A program made the position numbers and the translations under genes. A stretch of 64,000 nucleotides of DNA, from assembly GCA_028583405.1 (NCBI GenBank), contig JAPTMU010000110.1, forward strand, positions 528,501 to 592,500. The letters are read 5' to 3'. The notes under the pieces were generated by a model. That model saw nothing but the letters and a program-made list of their open reading frames with translations, was not told the DNA's origin and did not search any database. This document shows positions 62,012 through 64,000 of the stretch, one piece after another (the first letter of the stretch is position 1; the number at the start of each line of letters is the position of its first letter). This DNA is from Pogonophryne albipinna (lineage: Eukaryota; Chordata; Actinopteri; Perciformes; Artedidraconidae).

Positions 62012-62560
62012 GTCCCAAACAGGAAGCTGAGCCTTAATGTTGGTTTATTATCAGCTTGTATAACGTGTTATGCTTTATCTAGAGAGAGATGTGTTGGATC
62101 TTACTGTACATATTTTCTAAGAACAAAATAAAAGTAAACTGTGGTTTCAGACTGGTTGTTTTGTGCACTGAAATTGGTAAAACTCAGTTAACCTTACTTT
62201 CATTCCAACCTATTTTCAGTGAAAGCTTATTGACGTTATATATTTCAATTTGTTCTGATAAAAGGTTGCATTTCACTATTCGTACAGTACGTACCTTCGC
62301 AAAGCTTGTCCCAGGCAGCAGGCCAATCGACCGCAAGGATACGCAGGCTGGAAACATCAGACCTACGACAGAGACAGAAAGAGAGATGAGAAGCAGATTA
62401 CAACGTGAAAGAACACATGCAATTTCTAAAAGTCTGTGTGAGTGTGAGGAAACACGAGATGGGTCCAAAACCACTGACCAGAAAAAGTTTTAAAATGATA
62501 AATTTGAGAGATTCAAATTTTTGCAGCACCTCGCTCTAAGTGCGGATAAAGTAAACGACT
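62012..62560 (+). repeat. Duplicated block: old GPCR 3' end and upstream block of GPCR 3
   Basis: 62012-62130 matches the 3' end of GPCR 1 (36890-37020), and 62170-62560 matches the distal upstream block of GPCR 2 (44760-45130). The junction shows the head-to-tail unit of the receptor array. Confidence 0.7.
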
Positions 62561-62844
62561 GTAAACTATTGTCATAATTACTGCCCCTTCAGAAAAAAGT
62601 AGTTAAGAATAAGCAAGAACATATGATTGGATTACTAAGGCGTAGTCCACACAGGTACTTTGTGGGTTGTGTTTTGGCTCTAAATGCATGGTGATGATAG
62701 GTCACTGAAGGACCTTTTGGGGATAACATATGTTTTGGACTTCATTTGCATTTTCATCATGACTGGACAGGAAGATTACATCAGTTTTCAAAAAACACCT
62801 GTGAACGTGCAGACACGATGCATGAAAACGTACATTAAAAACAT

Positions 62845-63237
62845 CTAGTGTGTAAAACAGAAAGTGTAAAGGGCATGTCACCTTCTCTTATCCCTTTAAT
62901 CGGATTGATCAAAATGCTATGCAACTTGTTAAGAGACTATTTCTTTAAACCACACCTCTAACTGACATCAAATCTTTTCTGAGAGGTAGTCACATTAAAA
63001 ATAAAGGGCTTACAGTCTTAAAAGAGCTCCAGGATCACTGTAAGGATCTAAGAAGAAGATTCTGGGTCCAAGGCAGTTACTACCACCTCCAAAACAAAAA
63101 GGGTTTAACTTGCTTGGAAACACCTTCAACCCTTATCCTTTGCTTTGAAACTGCAGAAAAAAGGACTACTTTGACACCAAGTTCTACTTCTTGGAACTAC
63201 TGAAAGTACAACAAGGGCTCTTTTCACACACCAAAAC
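62845..63237 (+). promoter_or_regulatory. Proximal upstream block and leader of GPCR 3
   Basis: Collinear with 50885-51455. It lacks an insert of about 80 bases present there. Promoter role inferred from paralog conservation. Confidence 0.45.
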
Positions 63238-63374
63238 ATGTCTGTAAATTCAACGATTGACCACTGCAAAGCTCCCAATCGATTCACATATGAAGTCCTC
63301 TCCTGGGTGATGGTTGTGGAGTACGTGCTGGGTCTGCCTCTCAACCTGTCGGTCCTCTACATCTTCATCTTCAG
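63238..63374 (+). CDS. Class A GPCR, tandem copy 3, first exon only (partial)
   Basis: 137-base exon with the same length, phase and donor (TTCAG/GTATGA) as exon 1 of the second receptor, encoding an N-terminus with an NST site and TM1 ending LYIFIFR. It differs from copy 2 at several residues (for example VVEYVLG versus VGEFVLG). The following 600 bases are first intron, collinear with intron 1 of copy 2 but without its transposons. TM2 onward lies beyond the window, so completeness cannot be judged. Confidence 0.85.
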
Positions 63375-64000
63375 GTATGAAGTAACACAATCTCTCTTTT
63401 AATGTCTATTTACTATTTTCAAAAGTCAGTAGAGAAAGCCTTTGGGGAGGGGAAAACGTTCAACCTGTTTACGTGATTCTTCAGTTTGGTGTTTCCCGTC
63501 TTTCAGACACTAATACGCCTCCAAAGAAAAGTCAACGAGGTGACTTGGGGATAGCATAGATAGACACATCCAAGTATGCTGTACTTAAAACAGTGAACTT
63601 GCTACACATAAGAACCATACTTTATTTAAATTGACTTCTCACTAAGTGCCGTTTTAACCAGATGATCCGTGTCTGCTAATCTTGAGATAAACTGATAAAG
63701 TTGTAGAGCATAGCGTGCTGTGATTAAAGATAATCTGCAGGAACTTCAGCAGGCAGGATGCACAATTGCATGTTGCCACCATTCAATTATACATCGCAAA
63801 AAGATTTAAAAAACTGCAATAACACAAAACTCATATTCCTGCATTAAAACATGCATCAATGTGCCGATAGAAGATTTCTGCACAATAGTTCTTATTCAAG
63901 TCTTCATGTTTCAAACACTAAGCAGAGTGCTTCAGTTTAATGAATGAATTGTCAGACTAGAGTTGGGCATGGATTCTGTAAAATAAAGCCAGTAACCGCA
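63375..64000 (+). other. Start of GPCR 3 intron 1
   Basis: 63655-63970 matches 56275-56600 of GPCR 2 intron 1, including TCTTGAGATAAAC and AGTGCTTCAGTT. No exon seen before the window ends. Confidence 0.6.

Overview
This window is eukaryotic genomic DNA. Split genes with GT-AG introns, long CA/TG microsatellites, very many DNA-transposon remnants and vertebrate gene families (astacin protease, tubulin-tyrosine-ligase-like enzyme, class A GPCRs) point to a teleost fish, probably a percomorph. There is no sign of prokaryotic operons, CRISPR arrays or plasmid functions, and I recognised no tRNA or rRNA gene.

Layout. (1) 1-11262 holds a recent tandem duplication of about 7.04 kb. Copy A (1-7039) carries an 11-exon astacin metallopeptidase gene on the minus strand (7034 to 3950). 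By my splice-phase arithmetic it has one surplus base in the exon that encodes the zinc site. Copy B (7040-11262) keeps only the last exon and a scrap of the zinc-site exon, then ends in an inverted fragment. (2) 13.2-18.7 kb encodes a complete three-exon TTLL2 (tubulin polyglutamylase-like) gene on the plus strand. (3) 19-33 kb is gene-poor: CA repeats, a 57-bp minisatellite, an L2-type LINE tail and a stack of TTAA-flanked and hAT-like elements. (4) 33.0-64 kb holds three tandem GPCR genes of the GPR31/OXER1/hydroxycarboxylic-acid receptor group, all on the plus strand. The first has two exons (33033-36227), the second three (51456-58402), and the third shows only its first exon (63238-63374) before the window ends. 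Between and inside them are many transposons, several with target-site duplications that can be read directly.

The functional genes do not form a pathway. In human 6q27, TTLL2 lies near GPR31, so the TTLL2-GPCR linkage here looks like conserved synteny and favours a GPR31-type identity. The receptors differ in intron content: the second gene, and apparently the third, has an intron after TM1 that the first lacks.

The most unusual items are the frameshifted astacin gene in a near-identical tandem array, a 1.4-kb element whose long inverted arms are built of 21-bp repeats centred on GTGCGCAC, two inverted copies of a 19-codon minisatellite open on both strands, and a THAP-domain ORF with a non-autonomous hAT element inserted at its start codon. 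I found no convincing new multi-gene system.
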